50,757 bases of DNA from an uncultured Collinsella sp. (GCA_900545615.1 UQZM01000009.1:1-50757); one strand, 5' to 3'. Positions 26,137 through 35,514 are shown, counted from the first letter of the stretch. Program-made: numbers and translations. The notes: generated from the letters alone by a model not told the origin.

Positions 26137-27381
26137 ATGTCTAAAGGACTGAATGTACACAGCGAGATTGGTAAGCTCAAGAAAGTTGTGCTTCACCGCC
26201 CCGGTCGTGACCTTGTGAACGTAAAGGCGGAAGAGTTCGAGGATGTCTGGATTCACGACTGTTTCTATCTTGATGTGGCTCAAAAGGAGCATGATGCCTT
26301 TGCGGATCTTCTGAGGAGCGAAGGTGTTGAGGTTCTCTATATGGAGAAACTCGTTGCTGAGGCGCTGGATGCATGCCCCTCGGCTCGCGCTGAGTTTACC
26401 GATACATTTATGGCTGAGAGCGGGATTGTCAATCCTCTGCTTGAGCAGGCTGTTCGTGAAAAGCTCGACGCTATTTCAGATTCGTATCAGTTTGTACTTG
26501 AGGCTATGGGGGGGTATCGTTATCGTGACCTTGAGCTGCCTCGCGTCTCGACTACGCTTAGTATGATGGATAATGAGGATGCGAAGCCCGATGATTTGGT
26601 GTTGAAGCCTCTTCCGAGCTCGTATTTCTCTCGCGATCCTCTTGCTTCCGTGGGCAAAGGCGTTCTGCTTCACCATATGTATTGGAAACAGCGAGATCGT
26701 GAAGTGCCCTTCTATGAAGCGATTTTCAAATACCATCCCGATTATGTAGGGACTCCGATTTGGTACGACCATAAGAATCCCTGGCATATCGAGGGCGGTG
26801 ATGTGCTTAACATTAACGCTCATACCTTGGCTATTGGAATTAGCCAGCGAACTGAGGCGGCTGCGATTGAGGAGCTTGCAAAGAATTTGTTCTGGGGATC
26901 TGGGAATTCTGAGATCGATACCGTTTACGCTATTAAAATCCCCAACGGCTATGCTTACATGCATCTTGACACCGTTTGCACCATGGTGGATTTCGATAAG
27001 TTCACAGTTTATCCCGGTATTTTTGAGACCCTTCGTGTTTATCGTCTGACTCGTGGTGACTCTGAGGGAATGGTCGCTGTTCAAGAGATTGATGACACGC
27101 TTGAACATATTCTTGAAATGGCTACTGGCGTGGAGAAGGTGCAGCTTATTGAGTGCGGTGCCGGCGATATGGTTGAGGCATCTCGCGAGCAGTGGAACGA
27201 CGGGTCGAACACTCTTGCCGTTGCTCCTGGTAAAGTCTGTGTTTACGAGCGCAATGTTGTCACAAATGATGAGCTCTACAAGAACGGTTTGGAACTTTTG
27301 GTCGTTCCCTCCGAGGAGCTGTCCCGCGGTCGTGGCGGCCCGCGCTGCATGAGCATGCCCTTCTGGCGCGAAGATATTTAG
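26137..27381 (+). CDS. arcA: Arginine deiminase, canonical copy
   Basis: A 414-residue arginine deiminase with all usual motifs: SRDP, WHIEGGD, the MHLDT segment and the C-terminal GGPRCMSMPFWRE with catalytic Cys404. It produces citrulline and ammonia as the first step of the ADI pathway. It lies 28 bp after the arcD-type antiporter and 32 bp before arcB in one operon. Many codons end in T, and the GC content is lower than in genes on either side, as for the whole arc region. This copy is probably the main catabolic enzyme. Confidence 0.95.
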   Translation: MSKGLNVHSEIGKLKKVVLHRPGRDLVNVKAEEFEDVWIHDCFYLDVAQKEHDAFADLLRSEGVEVLYMEKLVAEALDACPSARAEFTDTFMAESGIVNPLLEQAVREKLDAISDSYQFVLEAMGGYRYRDLELPRVSTTLSMMDNEDAKPDDLVLKPLPSSYFSRDPLASVGKGVLLHHMYWKQRDREVPFYEAIFKYHPDYVGTPIWYDHKNPWHIEGGDVLNINAHTLAIGISQRTEAAAIEELAKNLFWGSGNSEIDTVYAIKIPNGYAYMHLDTVCTMVDFDKFTVYPGIFETLRVYRLTRGDSEGMVAVQEIDDTLEHILEMATGVEKVQLIECGAGDMVEASREQWNDGSNTLAVAPGKVCVYERNVVTNDELYKNGLELLVVPSEELSRGRGGPRCMSMPFWREDI

Positions 27382-27413
27382 TTGCAAATCCACTGTGATA
27401 GGAGATGGCGAAT

Positions 27414-28424
27414 ATGGGTGTTAACATCGCTGGGCGCAGTTTTCTGAAGCTGCTTGATTACACGACGGAAGAGATTGAGTATCTGCTTGAGCTTTCTGCT
27501 AACTTCAAAAGCATGAAGCGTGCCGGTGTTCCGCATAAATACCTTGAAGGTAAGAATATTGTTTTGCTATTTGAGAAGACTTCCACGCGTACTCGTTGCG
27601 CCTTCGAAGTTGGTGCACTTGACCTTGGCATGGGTGTAACTTATTTGGATCCGGGCTCGTCCCAGATGGGCAAAAAGGAGTCGATTGAGGACACGGCTCG
27701 CGTCCTTGGCCGCATGTATGACGGAATTGAATACCGCGGCTTTGAGCAGACGAAGGTTGAGGAGCTTGCTGCAAAAGCTGGAGTTCCCGTTTGGAATGGG
27801 CTGACTACTGAATTTCACCCGACTCAAGTGCTTGCCGATATTCTGACCATGCGTGAAGAGTTTGGAGAGATTAAGGGCAGGAAACTTACATTTTTTGGTA
27901 AGGCGGCCGGAAACGTCGCCGATTCGCTCATGGTCATTTGCGCTAAGCTCGGCATTAACTACTGTTCTTGCGGCCCAATCGGGGGAAATTCGGAGGGGGC
28001 TACATCCTATGACCCTGAACTCCTTACAGAATGTAGTCGTATTGCGGCCGAGCATGGATCGACGATTACCATTACAGAGGATATTGAGGAAGGCGCTCGT
28101 GATGCCGATGTAATTTACACGGATGTTTGGGTTGGCATGGGTCAGCCCGCAGAGCTGTGGGAAAGCCGCATTAAGCTCATGTCGCCGTATCGTGTGACCG
28201 CTGAGGTGATGTCTATGGCAAAGCCCGAAGCGATTTTCCTCCACTGCCTTCCGAGCTTCCACGATACTAATACTACTGTTGGTGCCGAAATTGCTGAGAA
28301 GTTTGGAGTCACTGAAATGGAAGTCACGGACGAGGTTTTTGAGTCCGATAAATCTCGTGTTTTCCAAGAAGCGGAGAATCGCATGCATACGATTAAGGCG
28401 GTGATGTACGCAACGCTTAAGTAG
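27414..28424 (+). CDS. arcB: Catabolic ornithine carbamoyltransferase
   Basis: A 336-residue carbamoyltransferase. STRTR (57-61) binds carbamoyl phosphate, HPTQ (135-138) and HCLP (277-280) are in place. In the ADI pathway it splits citrulline to ornithine and carbamoyl phosphate. Odd: the ornithine-binding DVWVSMG is DVWVGMG (Gly241), and the usual GD-x-x-NN is GKAAGN, so the amino-acid pocket differs from textbook enzymes. ATG 27414 is nine bases from AGGAG, while ATG 27405 touches it. No carbamate kinase gene follows, so ATP recovery requires arcC elsewhere. Confidence 0.92.
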   Translation: MGVNIAGRSFLKLLDYTTEEIEYLLELSANFKSMKRAGVPHKYLEGKNIVLLFEKTSTRTRCAFEVGALDLGMGVTYLDPGSSQMGKKESIEDTARVLGRMYDGIEYRGFEQTKVEELAAKAGVPVWNGLTTEFHPTQVLADILTMREEFGEIKGRKLTFFGKAAGNVADSLMVICAKLGINYCSCGPIGGNSEGATSYDPELLTECSRIAAEHGSTITITEDIEEGARDADVIYTDVWVGMGQPAELWESRIKLMSPYRVTAEVMSMAKPEAIFLHCLPSFHDTNTTVGAEIAEKFGVTEMEVTDEVFESDKSRVFQEAENRMHTIKAVMYATLK

Positions 28425-28509
28425 CGGGGCGTTGAGAAAACAGTCGCAAATCTGTTTGCCATACTATATTTCTCTCAACAAGCTGATAGGATACAGGGGA
28501 GAATGATGC

Positions 28510-28544
28510 GCGCGTCAGTCGATTTTTTCGACTGACGCGCTTTG
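28510..28544 (+). terminator. Terminator of the arc operon
   Basis: GCGCGTCAGTCGA and TCGACTGACGCGC make a perfect 13-bp stem with a TTTTT loop, followed by TTTGTG. It lies 85 bp after arcB and 15 bp before queA. Confidence 0.85.
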
Positions 28545-28558
28545 TGAAAGAGGCAAAG

Positions 28559-29770
28559 ATGCGTACCGATGATTTTGACTACAACCTTCCTGAGGAACTG
28601 ATCGCCCAAGCTCCAGCCGAGCCGCGCGATTCCTGCCGATTGCTGGTGGTGGATCGCAAGGGCTCTCAGGCGGGAACGCCGCTAAAGCATGGCGGTACCG
28701 TTGAGCACCGCATCTTCCGCGACATCATCGACTATATCGAGCCGGGCGACGTGCTCGTCATCAACAAGACGCGCGTGATGCCGGCCCGTCTTATCGGTCG
28801 CAAGGCGGGCTCGGGTGGCGTGGTCGAGACACTGCTGCTCAAGCGCCGCGAGGATGTTGACCCGCTGGGTCACGTTTGGGAGTGTCTGGTCAAGCCGGGC
28901 AAGCGCCTGAAGCCCGGTGCTCATATTGAGTATCGCGCCGGTGGCGCCCATGCGCCCGAGGGGGCTCCCGTGGTGCTGACGGCCGAGGTTGTCGACTTTG
29001 TCACCGATAGCCGCGGCGGCCGCCTGGTGCGTTTTGAGCCGGCCGGCTGCAATGCCGCCGGCGAGCCGCGCACGCTCGACGAGGCCATTCACGCCGCCGG
29101 TCACGTGCCGCTGCCGCCCTACATTACCGATTACGAGGGCGATCCCGAGAAGTACCAGACCGTCTACGCCATGAAGGAGGAGCACTCGGCTGCCGCTCCC
29201 ACGGCGGGTCTGCACTTTACGCCCGAGCTCATGGCCGCTATCGAGGCCAAGGGTGCCAAGTTTGCCGCCGTCGAGCTCGAGGTGGGTATCGATACCTTCC
29301 GTCTGGTGGAGGAGGACGACCCCACGCAGCACGTGATGCACACCGAGCGCTACCACGTGTCGCAGGAGGTTGTCGATGCCGTGCACAAGGCCAAGGCCGA
29401 GGGTCATCGTGTGATCGCCGTCGGCACCACCGCGGTGCGCTCGCTCGAGAGCGCGTTTGACGCGGACGCGCCGGTGTCCGATCCGGCTGTGACGGCGCGC
29501 TATTTTGAGGGCCGCGAGGACGGGGCCGACACGCTCGGCCGCGGCGACATCGTGGTGCGCGAGAACGCGACAACGCAGCTCTACCTCATGCCCGGCTCGA
29601 CCTATCACGTGGTCGACGCGCTGATCACGAACTTCCACGTGCCGCGCTCCACGCTCATGATGCTCGTGAGCGCACTTGCCACCCGCGACCAGATCATGGA
29701 TGCCTACGCTGCTGCTATCGAAGAACGTTACCGCTTCTTCAGCTTCGGCGACGCGATGCTCATTTTGTAA
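28559..29770 (+). CDS. queA: S-adenosylmethionine:tRNA ribosyltransferase-isomerase QueA
   Basis: A 403-residue QueA, which adds the ribosyl moiety of SAM to preQ1 in tRNA to form epoxyqueuosine. Motifs: DFDYNLPEELIAQAPAEPRD, GDVLVINKTRVMPARL, HVPLPPYI, YQTVYA, APTAGLHFT and NFHVPRSTLMMLVSA. It is about 60 residues longer than typical forms (about 340); extra length lies in the middle (roughly 90-165) and near 300-325. The segment usually reading TLHVGxGTF is ELEVGIDTF, a change worth noting. AAAGAGG precedes ATG 28559. The stop abuts a structured repeat element. Confidence 0.93.
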   Translation: MRTDDFDYNLPEELIAQAPAEPRDSCRLLVVDRKGSQAGTPLKHGGTVEHRIFRDIIDYIEPGDVLVINKTRVMPARLIGRKAGSGGVVETLLLKRREDVDPLGHVWECLVKPGKRLKPGAHIEYRAGGAHAPEGAPVVLTAEVVDFVTDSRGGRLVRFEPAGCNAAGEPRTLDEAIHAAGHVPLPPYITDYEGDPEKYQTVYAMKEEHSAAAPTAGLHFTPELMAAIEAKGAKFAAVELEVGIDTFRLVEEDDPTQHVMHTERYHVSQEVVDAVHKAKAEGHRVIAVGTTAVRSLESAFDADAPVSDPAVTARYFEGREDGADTLGRGDIVVRENATTQLYLMPGSTYHVVDALITNFHVPRSTLMMLVSALATRDQIMDAYAAAIEERYRFFSFGDAMLIL

Positions 29771-29950
29771 GTTACGCGGTTCTACGAACCGCGTAACTGC
29801 TCGACGCTGCGCGGGCCGCATTTGGACAATCTGACGTTCAACTTCAAGGGCGCGACCAGAAGGTCAGCGCCCTTTCGTTTCACGTCACCTTGCCTCAAAT
29901 GCGACCCGCTCGCTGACTCTGCCATAACATCGGCATTTCTTTGGTTGTCG
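29771..29950 (+). repeat. Structured intergenic element, copy A
   Basis: It begins at the base after the queA stop. Hairpin 1 is GTTACGCGGTT/AACCGCGTAAC (29771-29797). A long stem follows, CGCATTTG (29817-29824) with CAAATGCG (29896-29903). It encloses a hairpin with the apical GACC-AGAA-GGTC. Conserved single-strand blocks GCTCGACGCTGCGCGG and CGCTCGCTGAC are shared with copy B at 32982, while the stems differ in sequence but keep pairing. It may end queA transcription and may also be a mobile palindromic element. The 3' boundary is approximate. Confidence 0.7.
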
Positions 29951-29952
29951 AT

Positions 29953-30010
29953 GTAGTCATTGGGGACGTTCTTGTTCGACTGGTCGTTTAAGAACGTCCC
30001 CAATGACTAC
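29953..30010. repeat. Perfect 21-bp-stem palindrome with GGGGACGTTCTT core
   Basis: GTAGTCATTGGGGACGTTCT and one further base pair perfectly with the segment at 29990-30010 over a 16-base loop. It starts with GTAG, a tetranucleotide common at REP elements. A shortened relative lies at 33175-33204. Confidence 0.75.
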
Positions 30011-30027
30011 CTTGCATCAATCTAATA

Positions 30028-30094
30028 AGTTGCGGTGAGATAGTTCTTGAGCTGGCCTTTTTTGAGGCTAAACAGGAACTATCTCACCGCAACT
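30028..30094. repeat. 67-bp palindrome family, copy 1
   Basis: The arms AGTTGCGGTGAGATAGTTC and GAACTATCTCACCGCAACT pair perfectly over 19 bp. Same length and outer arms as copies at 36251, 39949 and 43222; the inner stem differs. It lies downstream of the coiled-coil gene's stop. Confidence 0.85.
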
Positions 30095-30120
30095 GCGTTG
30101 AGCGTTTTTTGGCAGCCGGT

Positions 30121-31884
30121 TTACTTGCTTGCGAACAGCCAGACTAGGATGATCACTAGGATTGCGGCGACGATGCAGACGATGGCGCCGGTGAATTTGA
30201 TGCGTGAGTCGCGGGTACGCTCGCGCACCGCGTCCTCGGTGGCCTCGAGCTGGGCGACTTCTCGCTCGGTCTCGGCGTGTTCGGCTTTGTCTCGGGCCAA
30301 GGACCCTGCAAGCGACTCAGTGATCTTTGGGTGGTCGTGTACCTCGGTCGCCTGTTCGATAATCGACTGCGCATGCGCGGCATCTGCTTGGGCGTTGGCG
30401 ATGCTCTGCTCTTGGTCGCGGCGTGCCTTGTCCTCGGCAGCGATCTTCTCGTGCAGTTCGCGCTGACGCGTCGCGGCGGCAGTCTTCGCCGTCTGCAGCT
30501 CGTCGCGCGCGGCATCAGCCTCAGTCGTCACGGCTTGGTGCGCGCGTTTGGCTTCGGCAATGGGGGCTTGAGCCTGCTCGACGGCCTGCTCGGCTGCGGC
30601 AAGCGAGTGCTCAAGGTCGGCGGTGATGCGCGGGACATCTTCTTCGGCTTTACGCAGGGCATCTGCCGTGTCGGAGATCTGCATCGAGAGCTCGCTGGTG
30701 CGCACCGTATAGTTGGCGGGATTTGCCGAGGGATTGCGTTGCAGCTCGGCATACTCATGACGCAGCGTCTCGAGCTGGGCGCGCGTGGCGTCGACGGTTT
30801 GTTGTGCGGCGGCAATGCCGGCGTCTCGCTCGGCCTTCACCTTGTCGCGGATGCGCTTGGAATCCTCAAGACGTCGAATGAGGCGGTTGCCGGTCTCGCG
30901 CGAGCTCGCCTCGCGGGCCTCCACGGCATCGAGCGCGGCTTTCAGCCGGAGCTCAGTCGCGTCATCCTCTGTCTTCATTTGTTCGAACTGACTCTTGAGC
31001 TCTGTCGCTTTGGCGGCGTGGGCATCACGGTCAATCTCGGCGGCCGCTGCAGTCTTTTGGGCCGTGGCAATCGCCTGGCGCTGGTCGGCGACGATCTGGT
31101 CGTAGCGGCCTGCGATATCCTGGCGCGTCTCGAGTTCCTCGGCCTGATCGGCAATGCGCTGCTCAAGTTCGGTCAGATGGGCGCGGGCATCGGCAAGTGC
31201 CTTTTTCGCGGCGTTCATCTCGCGCATGGCCGAGGCACCCTGGGCGATAAAGGTGCCCACGGCGTTCGCGGTGTTCGAGACAGCGGTCCCCAGATCGCGA
31301 CTCGCGGCGGGGGAGTGGGGGACGGTCGGGCGAGTGGTGTCGGCAGCGTCCGCATCGGCAGTCTGCGGCGCGGCGATATTGCCGGTACCGCCCTCGACCA
31401 CAGAAAAGCCTGCTACGTGCGGATCGACCGCATCGGCGCCAATCGTGGGGTGCTCGAGCTGCAGAAATGAGGGCATGGTGCTGCCCTGGTCGGCAACCGG
31501 AGTCTCGCCGGGCACAAAGGTCGAGGCCGCCTCGGCGGCCTCCTCTTCCTCGGCATCAATATCGGCATCGGCGACGGCGTCTTTCATCGCTTTGACAGCA
31601 TCCATCATGGAGTCCATGACGGCATCGAGCTCTTCTTCCGAAGAGACCTCGATGGGGCCCGCTGCTTGCGGGACGTCGTCCTGTACAGGGGCGTCGTCCT
31701 GAGCGGGCGCATCGTCGTTTTGCTCATCGGCGTTTTCTGTTTCGGGGGTTTCCGCCGTAGCGCTTTCGTCCAAGATGGGGTCGTCGATGTCGATACCATC
31801 GCAGGTCACAGCGTCAGTATCTGCGGTGACGTCTGCGGGATCATCAATATGCTGTTGAGTCTGGGGGTCCAGCTCGTCTGTCAT
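30121..31884 (-). CDS. Tail-anchored coiled-coil protein
   Basis: A 587-residue protein of unknown function. Residues 1-110 are very acidic and low-complexity (Asp/Glu/Ala/Pro). From about 200 to 545 it is almost all Ala/Glu/Arg/Gln-rich heptad sequence, a long coiled coil. One hydrophobic helix (about 561-583, TGAIVCIVAAILVIILVWLF) ends three residues before the C-terminus, so the protein is tail-anchored with the coil in the cytoplasm. MTDELD at 31884 is chosen because GAGGAG is then nine bases away. It stands alone. A scaffold or cell-envelope organising role is possible but unproven. Confidence 0.8.
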   Translation of the reverse strand: MTDELDPQTQQHIDDPADVTADTDAVTCDGIDIDDPILDESATAETPETENADEQNDDAPAQDDAPVQDDVPQAAGPIEVSSEEELDAVMDSMMDAVKAMKDAVADADIDAEEEEAAEAASTFVPGETPVADQGSTMPSFLQLEHPTIGADAVDPHVAGFSVVEGGTGNIAAPQTADADAADTTRPTVPHSPAASRDLGTAVSNTANAVGTFIAQGASAMREMNAAKKALADARAHLTELEQRIADQAEELETRQDIAGRYDQIVADQRQAIATAQKTAAAAEIDRDAHAAKATELKSQFEQMKTEDDATELRLKAALDAVEAREASSRETGNRLIRRLEDSKRIRDKVKAERDAGIAAAQQTVDATRAQLETLRHEYAELQRNPSANPANYTVRTSELSMQISDTADALRKAEEDVPRITADLEHSLAAAEQAVEQAQAPIAEAKRAHQAVTTEADAARDELQTAKTAAATRQRELHEKIAAEDKARRDQEQSIANAQADAAHAQSIIEQATEVHDHPKITESLAGSLARDKAEHAETEREVAQLEATEDAVRERTRDSRIKFTGAIVCIVAAILVIILVWLFASK

Positions 31885-32178
31885 AGGCATGTGCTCCTCA
31901 TCGTTGTTTGTCACCCTATGATAAAGTCTCGCGCCGACATCCCGCGCGCCGCAGCAAAGTTTCAAAACGTGTTCGATGGCTCGTCGCGTTAACAAAAACT
32001 CGGCCGTTCTATTCAATTTTTACTTGACAATCCCTTCGCCGAACGACGTGGTGCCGTTCGCCTACCGCGGTCTTTTATTTTCGCTTGAACACGCTAAAGT
32101 TGCATCTCAGCTTTTGGCGCGTTTATTTGGATGCGCGCAGTCGGCGGGTGCGCCCGTCGCGATTTGAAAGGACTTTAT

Positions 32179-32979
32179 ATGGGACTTTTCACTGGTAAGA
32201 CCGTGATCGTCACCGGCGGCGGCAAGGCCACGCTTAAGGACGGCTCCGCTGGCTCCATCGGTTACGGCATCGATATCGCTTTTGCAAAGGAGGGCGCGAA
32301 CCTCGTTATCACCGGCCGCAACGTCGCCAAGCTCGAGGCCGCCAAGGAGTCCCTCGAGGCCGAGTACGGTGTCAAGGTTCTGCCTGTTCAGGCCGATGTT
32401 TCGGCTGGTCAGGACAACGAGGCTGTCGTCCAGAACGTTATCGACAAGGCCATTGAGGAGTTCGGCCGCATCGACGCCGTCGTCAACAATGCTCAGGCCA
32501 GCGCCTCGGGTGTGACCATCGCCGACCATACCATGGATCAGTTTAACCTAGCCATTTATTCCGGTCTGTATGCCACCTATCTGTACATGCAGAAGGCCTA
32601 TCCGCACCTGAAGGAGACCAAGGGCTCCGTGGTCAACTTTGCCTCGGGCGCCGGCCTGTTTGGCAACTATGGTCAGTGCAGCTATGCCGCCGCCAAGGAG
32701 GGCATCCGTGGTCTGACTCGCGTTGCCGCCAACGAGTGGGGCAAGGACGGCATCAACGTCAATATCGTTTGTCCGCTTGCTTGGACCGCTGCGCTCGAGA
32801 ACTTCCAGGATGCCTATCCCGAGGCGTTCAAGGCCAATGTCCACATGCCGCCGGCAGGCCACTACGGCGACGTCGAGAAGGAAATCGGCCGCGTTGTCGT
32901 TCAGCTCTGCGGTCCCGACTTTAAGTACATGAACGGCGAGACTGTCACCCTCGAGGGTGGCATGGGCCAGCGGCCTTAG
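32179..32979 (+). CDS. Short-chain dehydrogenase/reductase
   Basis: A 266-residue SDR with a Rossmann fold. The cofactor loop is unusual: VTGGGKATLKDGSAGSIGYG, where an insertion separates TGGG from the GxG of classical TGxxxGIG. Further motifs are NNAQAS (usually NNAG), the catalytic Ser in NFASGAG, YAAAK as YxxxK, and VNIVCPLAWT. A C-terminal MNGETVTLEGGMG closes the fold as in FabG-like proteins. Substrate is not evident; bile-acid or sugar substrates are possible in gut Coriobacteriia but not indicated here. AAAGGA precedes ATG 32179. The stop is followed after two bases by element copy B. 31885-32178 holds no gene. Confidence 0.88.
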   Translation: MGLFTGKTVIVTGGGKATLKDGSAGSIGYGIDIAFAKEGANLVITGRNVAKLEAAKESLEAEYGVKVLPVQADVSAGQDNEAVVQNVIDKAIEEFGRIDAVVNNAQASASGVTIADHTMDQFNLAIYSGLYATYLYMQKAYPHLKETKGSVVNFASGAGLFGNYGQCSYAAAKEGIRGLTRVAANEWGKDGINVNIVCPLAWTAALENFQDAYPEAFKANVHMPPAGHYGDVEKEIGRVVVQLCGPDFKYMNGETVTLEGGMGQRP

Positions 32980-32981
32980 GG

Positions 32982-33170
32982 GTTACGCGGTTTTTTCAAA
33001 CCGCGTAACGGCTCGACGCTGCGCGGTCACCAGGGCGACAACTTGTCATTCAAAGAGGGCGGCATGACCAGAAGGTCTATGCCGCCCTCTTTTCATGCCA
33101 ATTTGTTCGCCCTGGCGACCGCTCGCTGACGTCGCCAGAGCATCGGCGTTGCCTTGGCTGTTGGAGATGA
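32982..33170 (+). repeat. Structured intergenic element, copy B
   Basis: It starts two bases after the SDR stop. Hairpin 1 is GTTACGCGGTTT/AAACCGCGTAAC (32982-33009). The block GCTCGACGCTGCGCGG (33011-33026) is identical to copy A. The long stem GGTCACCAGGGCGA (33025-33038) with TCGCCCTGGCGACC (33107-33120) encloses AGAGGGCGGCAT-GACCAGAAGGTC-ATGCCGCCCTCT (with one bulge), followed by TTTT. Both stems are different in sequence from copy A yet pair. CGCTCGCTGAC follows, also shared. Confidence 0.7.
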
Positions 33171-33174
33171 TCTC

Positions 33175-33204
33175 GTAGTCGTTGGGGACGTTCTTAAATG
33201 ACTA
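33175..33204. repeat. Shortened GGGGACGTTCTT palindrome
   Basis: GTAGTCGTTGGGGACGTTCTT is followed directly by AAATGACTA. Compared with 29953-30010, the inner loop and most of the second arm are missing, leaving only the outer stem. It looks like a deletion derivative. Confidence 0.55.
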
Positions 33205-33222
33205 GCTATAAGGGACACTCTT

Positions 33223-33255
33223 GCCGGCACTTGGGGACAGTCCCTAAGTGCCGGC
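33223..33255. repeat. GCCGGCACTT hairpin with GGGGACAGTCCC centre
   Basis: GCCGGCACTTGGGGA pairs with TCCCTAAGTGCCGGC (one wobble) over CAG. A degenerate relative (CCGGCACCTGGCACCTGGGGAC) precedes the terminator at 50016. The region 33256-33402 holds GGGACACTTCTT-type sequence and the tgt promoter, but no gene. Confidence 0.65.
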
Positions 33256-33402
33256 AGATTGGGACACTTCTTTGCAAGATGGCGCTGAAGATTGTCCTCG
33301 ACGACTAGTCGTTTAATGCATCAGTTTCTGTCGAGTCGGTGCGGTTTGCTGGTTGCCCGTATAATGGTCTGCGTATGAACCGCAACCAAGGAGTTCCAGT
33401 TT

Positions 33403-34542
<1,140 letters not shown>

Positions 34543-34691
34543 GGGCGACAGGCACGCTTGCAGAGCGTGGGCAACGGCAAAGGTTGAGCGGCAGCTGCTC
34601 GTCACATTCGCTGACGCCGGCTGCGCGACCGCTGACCGATGCCTTGCAAGCGCTTGATGCAACGTGGGTACCATACCGAATAGTTGATGTT

Positions 34692-34735
34692 CGGGCGGGT
34701 GTTTGGCGCATGGCGTCGACCCCGCCCGCTTTTCT
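34692..34735 (+). terminator. Terminator or attenuator before the LOG-family gene
   Basis: CGGGCGGG pairs with CCCGCCCG over a 21-base loop, then CTTTTCTTTTT. It ends 20 bp before the next ATG, so it may end tgt transcription or attenuate the downstream gene. The rest of 34543-34691 shows no gene. Confidence 0.65.
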
Positions 34736-34755
34736 TTTTCTCGATAGGAGTACCC

Positions 34756-35514
34756 ATGATTAAGAATGAGAACGTCGAGGGCGAGCCGGCCTACGACGAG
34801 ACGTACCGACGCGGTCCCGTGGTCATGCGCGGTCCCATGATTCCTAAGGACAACACCTACGCCAACCTGCTGGCGCCCGAGGAGTCGACCGACTGGTTGC
34901 ATGCCGATCCGTGGCGCGTGCTGCGCATTCAGGCCGAGTTTGTCGATGGCTTCGGCGCGCTTGCCGAGCTTGGTCCTGCGGTGACCATCTTCGGTAGCGC
35001 CCGCACGCCCAAGACCGATCCGCTTTACAAGGCGGCGCGCACCGTCGGGCGCAAAATCGCCCAGCGCGGCGTGGCGGTTATCACCGGCGGCGGTCCCGGC
35101 ATCATGGAGGCGGCCAACAGGGGAGCGGCGAGTGTCAACGGCAAGTCAGTTGGCCTGGGCATTGAATTGCCGCACGAGCAGGGGCTCAATAAATACGTGA
35201 ACCTCGGCATGGACTTCCGTTACTTCTTTGTGCGCAAGACCATGTTCGTCAAATACAGCTCGGGTGCCATCGTGTTTCCCGGAGGTTTTGGTACGCTCGA
35301 CGAAATGTTTGAGGTGCTCACGCTGGTGCAGACACACAAGGTCAAGCGCATGCCGCTCGTTTTGGTGGGAACCGAGTACTGGCAGGGCCTGTTCGACTGG
35401 CTCAACGGCCCGGTGATGGACGCCGGTATGATCAGCCCGCTCGATCCCGAGCTCGTGCATATCACCGACGACCTCAACGAAGCCGTCGACATCGCCCTGA
35501 GCGGGCTGATGTAG
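34756..35514 (+). CDS. LOG family (TIGR00730) nucleoside monophosphate phosphoribohydrolase-like protein
   Basis: A 252-residue Rossmann-like protein with GGGPGIMEAANRGA (about residue 111) and PGGFGTLDE (about 175), the two signatures of LOG enzymes, which cleave N6-modified or ordinary nucleoside 5'-monophosphates to base and ribose-5-phosphate. These proteins are often misnamed lysine decarboxylases. TAGGAG precedes ATG 34756. The last 130 bases are repeated at 39731-39860 with about 91% identity, marking the gene's 3' end as the likely insertion point of the adjacent island. Confidence 0.9.
   Translation: MIKNENVEGEPAYDETYRRGPVVMRGPMIPKDNTYANLLAPEESTDWLHADPWRVLRIQAEFVDGFGALAELGPAVTIFGSARTPKTDPLYKAARTVGRKIAQRGVAVITGGGPGIMEAANRGAASVNGKSVGLGIELPHEQGLNKYVNLGMDFRYFFVRKTMFVKYSSGAIVFPGGFGTLDEMFEVLTLVQTHKVKRMPLVLVGTEYWQGLFDWLNGPVMDAGMISPLDPELVHITDDLNEAVDIALSGLM
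35385..35514 (+). repeat. Direct repeat, left copy (3' end of LOG gene)
   Basis: The last 130 bases of the LOG gene match 39731-39860 with about 12 differences, mostly at third codon positions. Shared runs include GACGACCTCAACGA and ACATCGCCCTGAGCGGGCTG. Confidence 0.85.

Noticed and set aside
22503..28500. A carbamate kinase gene completing the ADI pathway
   Set aside because: All open frames in the region are accounted for by other genes; no arcC motif was seen.
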